From: Streptomyces sp. NBC_00457
GTDB taxonomy: Bacteria; Actinomycetota; Actinomycetes; Streptomycetales; Streptomycetaceae
Reading direction: 5' to 3'
DNA length: 64,000 nucleotides
NCBI RefSeq assembly: GCF_036014015.1
Contig: NZ_CP107905.1
Coordinates: 7,068,001-7,132,000, forward strand
Shown in pieces: positions 22,766 to 30,871 of the stretch (the stretch's first letter is position 1; every line of letters starts with the position of its first letter). The notes under the pieces are model-generated. The model worked only from the letters and a program-made list of their open reading frames with translations. It did no database searches and had not been told where the DNA came from. The position numbers and the translations under genes are program-made.

Positions 22766-23395
22766 ATGAGCACCACCACTACCCTCCTCCTGGTCCGCCA
22801 CGGCCAGACCGTCTGGCACGCCGAGAACCGTTACGCCGGAGTCAGCGACATCGCCCTGACCGACACGGGCCGCGCACAGGCCGAGGCGCTGGGCCGCTGG
22901 GCGGCGGTCCATCCGGTCGACGCGATCTGGACCTCGCCCCTCTCCCGTGCCGTCGCCACCGCCGACCCGGCCTGCCGGGCCCTCGGCCTCTCTCCGCACC
23001 GCGAACCCGGCCTGCGTGAATGCGACTTCGGCGTGCTGGAGGGCCGTACGCTCGCGGAGTTCGCGGCCGAGAACCGGGCCGCGGCGGAGGCGTTCCGCAC
23101 CGACCCGGTGGCGAACCCGTTCCCCCGCGCGGAGGACCCGTCGGCCGCAGCCGAGCGCGGCGCCGCGGCCCTGCGCCGGATCGCCGCCGCCCACCCGGGC
23201 GAGCGCGTCCTCGTGGTCGCGCACAACACGCTCCTGCGTCTGGTGCTGTGCACGCTGCTGTCGATCCCGGCCGGGGAGTACCGCAGAGTGTTCCCCCGAT
23301 TGCGCAACGCCGCGATCAGCGAACTCCTCGTAAAAGCCGACGGATCCGCCGCACTTCTCTCCCTCAATGTGCCCTGCGAGCCCGAACTGACGTAG
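22766..23395 (+). CDS. Histidine phosphatase-family protein (phosphoglycerate mutase-like)
   Basis: A 209-residue member of branch 1 of the histidine phosphatases. The catalytic motif LVRHGQTVWHAENR is at residues about 9-22, with the second-half His in VVAHNTLLRL (near 153) and the acid/base Glu in REPGLRECDFGVLEG (near 88). The size and RECDFGVLEG motif suit a broad-specificity phosphatase of the CobC/GpmB type rather than a glycolytic mutase. It lies 25 nt after the second kinase on the same strand, so it may dephosphorylate a product of that pathway. The ribosome-binding site is weak (GGAG one base before ATG), which suggests coupling. Confidence 0.88.
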   Translation: MSTTTTLLLVRHGQTVWHAENRYAGVSDIALTDTGRAQAEALGRWAAVHPVDAIWTSPLSRAVATADPACRALGLSPHREPGLRECDFGVLEGRTLAEFAAENRAAAEAFRTDPVANPFPRAEDPSAAAERGAAALRRIAAAHPGERVLVVAHNTLLRLVLCTLLSIPAGEYRRVFPRLRNAAISELLVKADGSAALLSLNVPCEPELT

Positions 23396-23407
23396 CACTA
23401 TGGCCAC

Positions 23408-24181
23408 ATGATGGAGATCGACACCTCGGTACCGCACTCGGCCAGGATCTGGAACTACTGGCTGGGCGGCAAGGACAACTACCCCGTGGACGAGGCGGCG
23501 GGCGACGCGTACACCGCCGTCTTCCCCGGCATCGTCACGATCGCGCGCAGCAGCCGCTCCTTCCTGGGCCGCAGCATCCGGTATCTGGTGACGGAGGCGG
23601 GCGCACGCCAGTTCCTCGATGTCGGCACCGGCCTGCCCACGGTCGACAACACCCATGAGGTCGCCCAGCGCCTCGCTCCCGAGTCGAAGATCGTCTACGT
23701 CGACAACGACCCGCTGGTCCTGGCCCATGCCCGGGCCCTGCTCACCTCCACCCCCGAGGGCGTGACGGCGTATGAGGACATGAGCCTGTACGAGCCGGAG
23801 AAGATCCTCGATGCGGCCTCGCGCACCCTCGACCTCTCCCGTCCCACGGTCCTGATCCTCAGCGGCATCCTCGGTCACGTCGCCGACTACGACCAGGCCC
23901 GCGAGCTGGTCCGCCGCCTGCTGGCCGGCCTGCCCTCCGGCAGCTACCTCTGTATCAACGACGGCTCCCGGGGCACCGACCCGGACTACGAGAACGCGCA
24001 GGACGCCTACAACGAGACCGGCGCCGTCCCGTACTTCCTGCGCCCGGTCGACAAGATCGAGGCGTTCTTCGAGGGCCTGGAACTGGTGGAGCCGGGAGTC
24101 GTCTCGGTGCCTCTCTGGCGCCCGGAGACCGAGAACCCGACACCGATCGGTCAGCACGGCGGTGTGGGCCGCAAGCCCTGA
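23408..24181 (+). CDS. SAM-dependent methyltransferase, DUF574 (Methyltransf_19)
   Basis: A 257-residue member of the actinobacteria-rich DUF574 methyltransferase family. Hallmarks are the N-terminal SARIWNYWLGGKDNYPVD (residues about 10-27), the SAM-binding FLDVGTGLPT (near 68), VYVDNDPLVLAHARALL (near 97) and LILSGILGHV. Streptomyces genomes hold many paralogues and their substrates are largely unknown. The start at 23408 (or 23411, both Met) lies 13 nt after the phosphatase stop without a clear ribosome-binding site. A terminator follows at 24201, closing the kinase-phosphatase-methyltransferase run. Confidence 0.9.
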   Translation: MMEIDTSVPHSARIWNYWLGGKDNYPVDEAAGDAYTAVFPGIVTIARSSRSFLGRSIRYLVTEAGARQFLDVGTGLPTVDNTHEVAQRLAPESKIVYVDNDPLVLAHARALLTSTPEGVTAYEDMSLYEPEKILDAASRTLDLSRPTVLILSGILGHVADYDQARELVRRLLAGLPSGSYLCINDGSRGTDPDYENAQDAYNETGAVPYFLRPVDKIEAFFEGLELVEPGVVSVPLWRPETENPTPIGQHGGVGRKP

Positions 24182-24200
24182 CGCCCTCCCCTCAATGGGA

Positions 24201-24231
24201 AGCCCCCGCGAGTCACGTCCTCGCGGGGGCT
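24201..24231 (+). terminator. Rho-independent-type terminator after the methyltransferase gene
   Basis: AGCCCCCGCGA (24201-24211) pairs with TCGCGGGGGCT (24221-24231) around a 9-nt loop and is followed by TCCTTCTTT. It is also placed to stop readthrough from sodF on the other strand. Confidence 0.85.
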
Positions 24232-24297
24232 TCCTTCTTTCCGCCTGCCGTTCGTGAAAGGTGAGAAGACGATCACGAGGCAGGGCGCTCGGGGGCC

Positions 24298-24939
24298 TCA
24301 GGGCGCAAGCAGCAGCACATCCGTGCGGGACTTCGCGGCCTCGTAACGCCGGGCCACGTCCTGCCAGTTGACGACCTGCCACATCGCCTCGATGAAGTCG
24401 ACCTTCTGGTTCCGGTACTGCAGGTAGAAGGCGTGCTCCCAGGCGTCGAAGACCAGGATCGGCGTGGCGCCCTGCCCGACGTTGCCCTGGTGGTCGTAGA
24501 CCTGCTCCACGATCAGCCGCCCGCTCAGCGGCTCGTACGCCAGCACACCCCAGCCCGAACCCTGCGTCGTCGCGGCGGCCTTGGACAGCTGCGCCTTGAA
24601 GCCGGCGAAGGATCCGAAGGACTCGGCGATCGCGTCCGCGAGCTCTGCCACACCGTCGGCGGCAAGCGGCTCGCCACCTCCGTCGCCGGTCATGTTCTGC
24701 CAGTAGATGCTGTGCAGGATGTGCCCGGAGAGATGAAAGGCCAGGTTCTTCTCCAGCCCGTTGATCGAGCCCCACGACTCTTTGTCCCGCGCCTCCGCCA
24801 GCTGCTCCAGCGTGTCGTTGGCGCCCTTCACGTAAGCCGCGTGGTGCTTGTCGTGGTGCAGCTCGATGATCTCGGGGCTGATCACGGGGGCGAGCGCGGA
24901 GTAGTCGTAGGGCAGTTCCGGGAGTGTGTAGACGGGCAT
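24298..24939 (-). CDS. sodF: Iron-type superoxide dismutase (SodF)
   Basis: A 213-residue cytosolic Fe/Mn-family superoxide dismutase, converting superoxide to peroxide and oxygen. Metal ligands are the first His of ELHHDKHH (near residue 28), the His of [11 protein letters not shown] (near 75), Asp and His in [10 protein letters not shown] (near 158-162). The Fe assignment rests on context: the promoter carries a Nur palindrome of the type by which nickel-bound Nur represses sodF in Streptomyces while Ni-SOD is made instead. No sodN is in this window. GAGGGGA lies 6 nt before ATG. Confidence 0.95.
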   Translation of the reverse strand: MPVYTLPELPYDYSALAPVISPEIIELHHDKHHAAYVKGANDTLEQLAEARDKESWGSINGLEKNLAFHLSGHILHSIYWQNMTGDGGGEPLAADGVAELADAIAESFGSFAGFKAQLSKAAATTQGSGWGVLAYEPLSGRLIVEQVYDHQGNVGQGATPILVFDAWEHAFYLQYRNQKVDFIEAMWQVVNWQDVARRYEAAKSRTDVLLLAP

Positions 24940-24956
24940 GAAGGGTCCCCTCAGGC

Positions 24957-24979
24957 TTGTTGCAAGTAGCTTGCAACAA
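24957..24979. promoter_or_regulatory. Nur box upstream of sodF
   Basis: TTGTTGCAA (24957-24965), five bases, then TTGCAACAA (24971-24979) form a perfect 9-bp-arm inverted repeat 18-40 bp upstream of the sodF start. The core TTGCAA-N5-TTGCAA matches the Nur operator known at Streptomyces sodF, so nickel repression is expected. Confidence 0.85.
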
Positions 24980-24991
24980 CAAGCTAACAGC

Positions 24992-25021
24992 AAAAAGCCC
25001 CCGGGTGGATCACCAGGGGGC
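24992..25021 (-). terminator. Minus-strand intrinsic terminator with no assigned upstream gene
   Basis: Read on the minus strand, GCCCCC-GGTG hairpin arms (25021-24997) are followed by TTTTTG, the classic intrinsic pattern. The nearest minus-strand gene upstream lies beyond bioY, so the transcript it ends is unidentified. It stands directly before the sodF Nur box and may insulate that promoter. The remaining bases of the 24940-25253 gap hold the bioY promoter region and no recognised gene. Confidence 0.6.
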
Positions 25022-25253
25022 CGCGGCGGGTTCCGGATTGGCGGGACCCTACAGTGCTCGGCTCCGCCCGCCTCGGTGACCTGCGCGGCCCCACCTCAGT
25101 GACCCGTATCACGCCGGGTCACGTGTAACCGGCACTCTTTGTCGGGAGCCCACCACAGCCGCGCTCCGGCCTTTGTCGAGCGGTGACGGTGCTGCGCTCA
25201 GGTGCCCTGGGTTAGCGTCACGGTGTCCCGAACCGCCCTGACTCGGAGTCCCC

Positions 25254-25838
25254 ATGAGCACCGCTGCCGTCGCCGCCCCCGCCCGCACCGGGCAGGTCCT
25301 CGCCGACCTCCTCCCCGCCTCCCGCGTCCGGGACGCCGCGCTCGTGCTCGGCGGCGCCGCGCTCACCGGCCTCGCCGCCCAGCTCGCCGTGCCGGTGCCC
25401 GGCTCCCCGGTGCCGGTGACCGGCCAGACCTTCGCCGCGCTGCTGGTCGGCACGAGCCTCGGCGCCGGGCGCGGCCTGCTCTCGCTCGTCGTGTACGCGC
25501 TGGCCGGTCTGGCCGGTGTGCCGTGGTTCGCGAACGGGGCGTCCGGGGTCACCGTCTCCTTCGGCTACATCATCGGGATGATGCTGGCGGCCACCGTCGT
25601 CGGCGCCCTGGCCCGCCGCGGCGCCGACCGCTCCGTCCTGCGCATGGCGGGCGCGATGCTGCTCGGCGAGGCGATCATCTACGCGATCGGCGTGCCGTAT
25701 CTCGCCTTCGCCGCCGACATCTCCGCGTCCGCGGCGATCGCGGCGGGCCTGACGCCGTTCCTGATCGGCGACGCCCTCAAGGCGGCTCTGGCGATGGGGC
25801 TGCTGCCGACCGCCTGGAAGTTCGTCGACAAGCGCTGA
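25254..25838 (+). CDS. bioY: Biotin transporter S component BioY
   Basis: A 194-residue integral membrane protein with about six hydrophobic segments, the usual size for BioY. Recognisable family segments include the VPVPGSPVPVTGQTFAALLVG loop (near residues 42-63), LAGLAGVPWFANG and the C-terminal TPFLIGDALKAALAMGLLP that carries the conserved Lys. BioY is the substrate-binding subunit for biotin and works alone or with the shared ECF ATPases; no ecfA/ecfT gene is adjacent. GGAG lies about 6 nt before ATG. A strong terminator follows at 25868. No BirA-type operator was recognised upstream. Confidence 0.92.
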   Translation: MSTAAVAAPARTGQVLADLLPASRVRDAALVLGGAALTGLAAQLAVPVPGSPVPVTGQTFAALLVGTSLGAGRGLLSLVVYALAGLAGVPWFANGASGVTVSFGYIIGMMLAATVVGALARRGADRSVLRMAGAMLLGEAIIYAIGVPYLAFAADISASAAIAAGLTPFLIGDALKAALAMGLLPTAWKFVDKR

Positions 25839-25867
25839 GCTAGTGGCTGTGGTGAGCCGACAGCGTG

Positions 25868-25906
25868 AAACCGGGGTGCGGCAGTGAGCCGCACCCCGGT
25901 TTTTTC
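25868..25906 (+). terminator. Intrinsic terminator after bioY
   Basis: A 15-bp stem (25868-25882 with 25888-25902, CCGGGGTGCGGC and complement) with a 5-nt AGTGA loop runs into TTTTTT. It also lies just before the 3' end of the convergent gene at 25927. Confidence 0.92.
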
Positions 25907-25926
25907 GTGCTCTTTTGTGCCGAGAC

Positions 25927-26652
25927 TCAGGTCTCGCGCCTCCGCTGCGACCACCACAGCCCCGCCGCGCCGGCCGTGATCAGCGCCGCGCCCGCCGCGC
26001 CGAGCGGCAGGACGTCACGTCCTGGACCGGTCTTCGGCAGCTCGTCGCTCCCCGGCGCCACCGGCGTGTTGTCGGTGCCGAGCAGCAACGGGGTGGCCGG
26101 GGCGTCCGGTGACGGATTCGTCGTGCCGAACGGCACCGGGCCCTGTTGCCAGAATGTCTTGCTTCCGTCACTGTTCTGCACGGGCAGACAGATCTTTCCG
26201 GTTTTCTCTCCGGTCCGGCTCACGTCGTACGTCGCATCGACGTCGTACGACTTGGAATCACCGGCCGCGAGATTGTCGATCGGGCAGGTGTAACCGCTGT
26301 TCGAGCCCTCGGGAAGATCGCCCTCCGCAATCGGCGAACACCCCTGGACGTTCTTTACGGTCATGCCGTCGAAGCCCACGACCCAGAGCCTGATTTTGCC
26401 GCTGTCCTTGGTCCCCTCGTTCTTGACCGTGGCGGTCATCGCCGTTTCCTGTGAACTGTTGTCGACCGAGATCTCCTCGGGCAGCAGTGTGGTCAGCTCG
26501 ACATCCGCCGGCGCCTCGTCAACGGCCTTGCCCCCCTTGCTGCTTCCCGGCCCCTGGTCATCCGCACTGGCGGTGACGGAAAGGATCATCACCGTCGAGA
26601 GAGATGCCGCAACCAGCGATCCCGCGATGGTCGTCATACGACGCGAACTCAT
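25927..26652 (-). CDS. LPKTG-anchored secreted cell-surface protein
   Basis: A 241-residue secreted protein with an N-terminal signal (SLVAASLSTVMILSVTASADD), a central beta-sandwich-like region (ETAMTATVKNEGTKDSGKIR, then VVGFDGMTVKNVQGC and YDVDATYDVSRTGEKTGKI) and a complete sortase signal: LPKTG near residue 206, a hydrophobic helix and the tail SQRRRET. Sortase would attach it to the cell wall. Streptomyces sorting signals are often LAxTG, so the LPxTG form points to a different sortase class. Two Cys could form a disulfide. GGGGGA lies 6 nt before ATG. It is divergent from the Ser/Thr kinase. Function unknown. Confidence 0.82.
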   Translation of the reverse strand: MSSRRMTTIAGSLVAASLSTVMILSVTASADDQGPGSSKGGKAVDEAPADVELTTLLPEEISVDNSSQETAMTATVKNEGTKDSGKIRLWVVGFDGMTVKNVQGCSPIAEGDLPEGSNSGYTCPIDNLAAGDSKSYDVDATYDVSRTGEKTGKICLPVQNSDGSKTFWQQGPVPFGTTNPSPDAPATPLLLGTDNTPVAPGSDELPKTGPGRDVLPLGAAGAALITAGAAGLWWSQRRRET

Positions 26653-26837
26653 GTTCGTCCCCCTTGGCTGCGCCTGAATTCGCAGTACTTGAAGAGCTAC
26701 CACAAGATTTCTCCGCACTATGCTGGTGCAGCCTGAAGTGTGACCATTGTGTTTCAGACGAGGAGTAGTTGAGGGGGTGCAGCGGATTGCCGGGGAATAC
26801 GGAAAACACGAGGAGCGGCGGGGTTCCTGGGATACTG

Positions 26838-28673
26838 GTGACGGGGCGCTACCGATTGGTCGAAAGTATTGGCCAGGGAGGTATGGGGCGGGTGTGGCGA
26901 GCCGCCGATGAAATACTCGATCGTCAGGTCGCCGTGAAGGAAATGCGCATCGACGGCCTCGACGGCGAGGACGCGCGCACTCGCCGGGAACGCACCCTGC
27001 GCGAGGCCAGGGCCACCGCCCGGATCGACCACCCCAACGTCGTGCGGGTGTATGACGTGGTCGACGAGGGCGAGCGCCTGTGGATCGTCATGGAGCTGAT
27101 CGCCGGCCGCTCCCTGGAACGGATCATGGCCGAGGACGGGCCGCTCGGACAGCGCGAGGCGGCACGGATCGGACTGGGCCTCGTGGAGGCGCTGCGCCAG
27201 GTGCACGCACGCGGCGTACTGCACCGCGACATCAAACCCGGGAACGTCCTGGTCGAGAGCGGCGGACAGCGCGTCGTCCTCACCGACTTCGGCATCGCCG
27301 CCATCCAGGACGCCAAGGCGCTCACCATGGTCGGCATGCTGGTCGGCTCGCCCGACTACATGGCCCCCGAGCGCGTCTCCGGCCGCCCCCAGGGCCCGCC
27401 CTCCGACATCTGGTCCCTCGGCGCGACACTCTGCGCGGCGATGGGCGGCCGCTCCCCCTTCTCCCGCGACACCACCCTGGCCACACTGCACGCGGTGTTG
27501 TACGAGGAGCCCGAAATCCCCTCCTCCGCAGGCACGTTGGCCACGATCCTGGCTTCCCTCCTGGACAAGGAGCCGTCGGTCCGGCCGGGCCTGGACGACC
27601 TGGAGTCCACGCTGCGTTCCGTCGCCGCGGAAGCCGTAGAAGGGGAAGAGCAGGAAGAAGCGGCGCCCACGGACGCGCAACTGGAGCCGCAGGCCGCCCC
27701 GCCGCCTCCGGAGCCACCCACTCCGGCCCTCATCGAGCCCCACCGCATCCCCGCCCCGCGCGACCCCCGGCAGTCGCAACCCATCGAGGACGCGAAACCT
27801 CCCCAGACCCAGCCGCTCCCTCAGCCTCAACGACCCGCCGATGCCCACAACTTCGGCCGCAGCCGCACCTCCCTCCCCGCCCCCGCTCCCGCATCCGCCT
27901 CCACCGAAGCCGCCTCCGAGTTGCGCTCGGAGACCCGTTCCGAGACCCCGGCCGCCCACTCGGCGGCACGCGGCAGGACCGGTGTCTCCTTCGTACGCGC
28001 CGAGGCGGCGACGCAGGAGCACGGTCCGCCCGGTGAACTCCCGGGCCCCGCCGTCCCTGCCGCCCCCGGCCCCGGGCGCCGACACCGTCGTACGGGCCTG
28101 CTGGCGGCCGTGGCGGCGGTCACCGCCGGTGCCGTGATCGCGGTCGTTCTGATGCTGAACTCCGGGTCGCCGGACGACAAGAAGGCGGGAGGGTCCACGC
28201 CCTCGAGCGACACCCCCTCGGCCACCGTAGAAGGCACCTCCAGGCCGCAGACCCTGCCGCCGGGCGCTCGGAAGGAAGCGGGCGGATACGCCTGGGTGCC
28301 GCCCGAGGGCTGGCGGCGCGATGTGAAGACGGGCTCCGAGGTGCACTACACCTCCCCGGACGCCAAGCAGGAACTCGCCACGAAGTCCGCGGTGGCCCGC
28401 GGTGACCTGCTGGAGACCTGGCGGCGCTCCGAGCAGAACGCCCAAGAGGGGCAGTACGACACGATCCGCCTGGAGGAGACGACCTTCCGCGGCTACCCGG
28501 CGGTCGTCTGGGAGTACGCCTTCACCATCAAGGGCGTCGCCTGGCACGCCGAGCTCCTGGGTTTCACCGTGGAGGGTACGTCGTACCAGGTCAACACGTG
28601 GTATCAGCCGGACATCGAGGCGCAGGCGCTGGAGACATACAAGAAGGTCAAGGACACCTTCACCGTGCTGTAG
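26838..28673 (+). CDS. Membrane Ser/Thr protein kinase (PASTA-less, Pkn type)
   Basis: A roughly 611-residue receptor-like Hanks-type kinase. The kinase domain has GQGGMGRVW (12-20), ATP-binding Lys34 (VAVKEM), the HRDIKPGN catalytic loop (Asp131), DFG (Asp150) and the SPDYMAPE activation segment. A Pro/Ala/Gln-rich linker of about 150 residues follows, then a single membrane helix (near 418-440), then an extracellular domain of about 170 residues lacking PASTA repeats. GTG 26838 is the start closest to the kinase fold; TTG at 26787 (GAGGGGG 9 nt upstream) or 26769 would add 17 or 23 residues. Its 3' end overlaps the convergent permease by 14 bp. Confidence 0.9.
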   Translation: MTGRYRLVESIGQGGMGRVWRAADEILDRQVAVKEMRIDGLDGEDARTRRERTLREARATARIDHPNVVRVYDVVDEGERLWIVMELIAGRSLERIMAEDGPLGQREAARIGLGLVEALRQVHARGVLHRDIKPGNVLVESGGQRVVLTDFGIAAIQDAKALTMVGMLVGSPDYMAPERVSGRPQGPPSDIWSLGATLCAAMGGRSPFSRDTTLATLHAVLYEEPEIPSSAGTLATILASLLDKEPSVRPGLDDLESTLRSVAAEAVEGEEQEEAAPTDAQLEPQAAPPPPEPPTPALIEPHRIPAPRDPRQSQPIEDAKPPQTQPLPQPQRPADAHNFGRSRTSLPAPAPASASTEAASELRSETRSETPAAHSAARGRTGVSFVRAEAATQEHGPPGELPGPAVPAAPGPGRRHRRTGLLAAVAAVTAGAVIAVVLMLNSGSPDDKKAGGSTPSSDTPSATVEGTSRPQTLPPGARKEAGGYAWVPPEGWRRDVKTGSEVHYTSPDAKQELATKSAVARGDLLETWRRSEQNAQEGQYDTIRLEETTFRGYPAVVWEYAFTIKGVAWHAELLGFTVEGTSYQVNTWYQPDIEAQALETYKKVKDTFTVL

Positions 28674-30102
28674 GCGCCTTCGTCGTGCGGGCCAGCTTCT
28701 CCTTCGCGAAGGCGATGGCCAGGACGACCGCGGCGACCAGCAGCGACAGCAGTACCGTCTTGCGTCCGTCGTGCTCGGTGTCGGTGAGCATGTAGCCGAG
28801 GACGAACACGATCAGCGCGGCCGTGGCCCAGGTGAGATACGGGTACAGCCACATCCGGACGACCAGCTTCTCCGGTGCCTCGGCCTGGATGATCTTCCGC
28901 ATGCGCAGCTGCGAGAAGCAGATGACGAGCCAGACGAACAGCGCCACGGCGCCGGACGAGTTGACCAGGAAGAGGAAGACGGAGTCCGGGAACTTGTAGT
29001 TGAAGAAGACCGCGACGAAGCCGAAGACGACGGACGCGATGATCGCCGCGAGCGGCACACCACGGCTGGTGGTCTTCGCGAAGGCCTTGGGCGCGTCACC
29101 GCGCTGACCGAGCGAGAAGGCCATGCGGGAGGCCGTGTAGAGGCCGGAGTTGAGGCAGGACAGCACCGAGGTCAGCACGATGAAGTTCATGATCTGACCG
29201 GCGTGCGCGATGCCGAGGGAGTCCAGGGCGGCGACGTACGAGCCGTCGTCGGCGATCGACTTGCTGTCCCAGGGGAGCAGGGAGACCACGACGAAGATCG
29301 AGCCGAGGTAGAAGACGGCGACCCGCCAGATGATGCTGTTGGTGGCCTTGGTGACGGCCTGCTGCGGGTTCTCGGACTCACCGGCGGCGAGTGTGGCGAT
29401 CTCGCTTCCCATGAAGGAGAAGACGACGAGCAGCACACCGGTGAGGATCGCACCCGGCCCGTTCGGCAGGAATCCGCCGTGGTCGGTGAGGTTGCTCAGC
29501 CCGGCCTGCTCGCTGTCGACGCCCGGCAGGAGCCCGAACACGGCAAGACCGCCGATCACGATGAACGCGGCGATCGCCACGACCTTGATCCCGGCGAACC
29601 AGAACTCGAACTCGCCGTACGACCCGACGGAGACGAGGTTGGTGGCGGTCAGCACCACCATCACGATCAGGGCCCAGGCCCACTGCGGGACGGCGGGTAT
29701 CCAGCCCTCCAGGATCACCGCACCGGCGGTCGCCTCGACGGCCAGCACGACGACCCAGAAGAACCAGTACAGCCAGCCGATGGAGAACCCGGCCCAGCGC
29801 CCGAGCGCCCGGTCGGCGTGCGCCGAGAACGAGCCGGACGTCGGGTTGGCGGCGGACATCTCACCGAGCATCCGCATCACCAGCACCACGAGCGTGCCGA
29901 CTAGGGCGTACGACAGGAGGATGCCGGGTCCGGCGGTCGCGATACCGGAGCTGGAGCCGACGAAGAGCCCGGCTCCGATGACACCGCCGATGGCGATCAT
30001 CGACAGATGACGGTTCTTGAGACCTGCCTGGAGGCCGTTACCGGGATCGCCGGTGGCCCCAGGTTCCGTGCTGGCTTTGGAAAGGGTCGGCTGCGAGGTC
30101 AT
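28660..30102 (-). CDS. Amino acid permease (APC superfamily, GabP/AnsP type)
   Basis: A 480-residue transporter with 12 predicted membrane helices. The first helix has the APC substrate-backbone motif IGGVIGAGLFVGSSSGI (residues about 38-54), followed by the amphipathic loop GEMSAANPTSGSFSAHADRALG characteristic of the amino acid transporter group, and the later FSFMGSEIATLAAGESENP. It imports an amino acid or gamma-aminobutyrate with protons; the substrate is not determined. The gene is convergent with the kinase and overlaps its last codons (28660-28673). There is no clear ribosome-binding site before ATG 30102. Confidence 0.9.
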   Translation of the reverse strand: MTSQPTLSKASTEPGATGDPGNGLQAGLKNRHLSMIAIGGVIGAGLFVGSSSGIATAGPGILLSYALVGTLVVLVMRMLGEMSAANPTSGSFSAHADRALGRWAGFSIGWLYWFFWVVVLAVEATAGAVILEGWIPAVPQWAWALIVMVVLTATNLVSVGSYGEFEFWFAGIKVVAIAAFIVIGGLAVFGLLPGVDSEQAGLSNLTDHGGFLPNGPGAILTGVLLVVFSFMGSEIATLAAGESENPQQAVTKATNSIIWRVAVFYLGSIFVVVSLLPWDSKSIADDGSYVAALDSLGIAHAGQIMNFIVLTSVLSCLNSGLYTASRMAFSLGQRGDAPKAFAKTTSRGVPLAAIIASVVFGFVAVFFNYKFPDSVFLFLVNSSGAVALFVWLVICFSQLRMRKIIQAEAPEKLVVRMWLYPYLTWATAALIVFVLGYMLTDTEHDGRKTVLLSLLVAAVVLAIAFAKEKLARTTKAPTAR

Positions 30103-30318
30103 GGAGGGGATTTCCTTTGCGCCGGACGAGCAGATTCCCGTGCGAGCGGTGCACGGGGGCGTACGAATCGGTCCAGTGAATCGGAGGTGAATGGATTATT
30201 GAACCTTTGATTCCGGATCGTTACTTGAGGTTTTCCTGAGGTTCTGTAGTGTTGCTCACACTTTTCCTGAACCGGCCCCGAGGCTGCCGCCCGGAAACAG
30301 CCGTGTCACACTCTCCCC

Positions 30319-30804
30319 ATGCGCGTGTACCTCGGCTCCGACCATGCGGGCTTCGAACTCAAGAACCACCTCGTCGAGTGGCTCAAGGTGGCCGGCCACG
30401 ATCCCGTGGACTGCGGCCCCCACATCTACGACGCCCAGGACGACTACCCGCCCTTCTGCCTCCGCGCCGCCGAGCGCACCGCGGCCGACCCCGACGCCCT
30501 CGGCATCGTGATCGGCGGCTCCGGCAACGGCGAGCAGATCGCCGCGAACAAGGTCAAGGGCGTCCGTGCGGCCCTCGCCTGGAGCGAGGAGACGGCGTCG
30601 CTCGGCCGGCAGCACAACAACGCCAACGTCGTCGCGGTGGGCGCGCGCATGCACACGCAGGACGAGGCGACGAAGTTCGTCGAGACCTTCCTGGGCACAC
30701 CGTTCTCGGGCGACGAGCGCCATGCACGGCGCATCGAGATGCTGGCCGGCTACGAGACGACGGGCGACCTGCCGCCGATCCCGGCGCACCACCCGCAGCA
30801 GTAG
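30319..30804 (+). CDS. rpiB: Ribose-5-phosphate isomerase B
   Basis: A 161-residue RpiB/LacAB-family isomerase that interconverts ribulose 5-phosphate and ribose 5-phosphate in the pentose phosphate pathway. It has the N-terminal phosphate-binding YLGSDHAGFELKNHL, the catalytic-base region with GIVIGGSGNGEQIAANKV and the signature WSEETASLGRQHNNANVVAVGARM. Actinobacterial members, like this one, use an acidic residue in the GSGNGEQ loop where others have Cys. CACACT lies 6 nt before ATG with no ribosome-binding site, so the transcript may be leaderless. The DNA glycosylase gene follows 67 nt later on the same strand. Confidence 0.93.
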   Translation: MRVYLGSDHAGFELKNHLVEWLKVAGHDPVDCGPHIYDAQDDYPPFCLRAAERTAADPDALGIVIGGSGNGEQIAANKVKGVRAALAWSEETASLGRQHNNANVVAVGARMHTQDEATKFVETFLGTPFSGDERHARRIEMLAGYETTGDLPPIPAHHPQQ

Positions 30805-30871
30805 AGGTTTTTTCGAGGCCCGCCTGTCAGGAGACCGAGACAGGCGGGTGGGTGGGAAAGGATCGCGGGAC

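Noticed and set aside
25022..25253. Biotin-responsive (BirA) operator or riboswitch before bioY
   Set aside because: No matching inverted repeat or known structural core could be found by eye.
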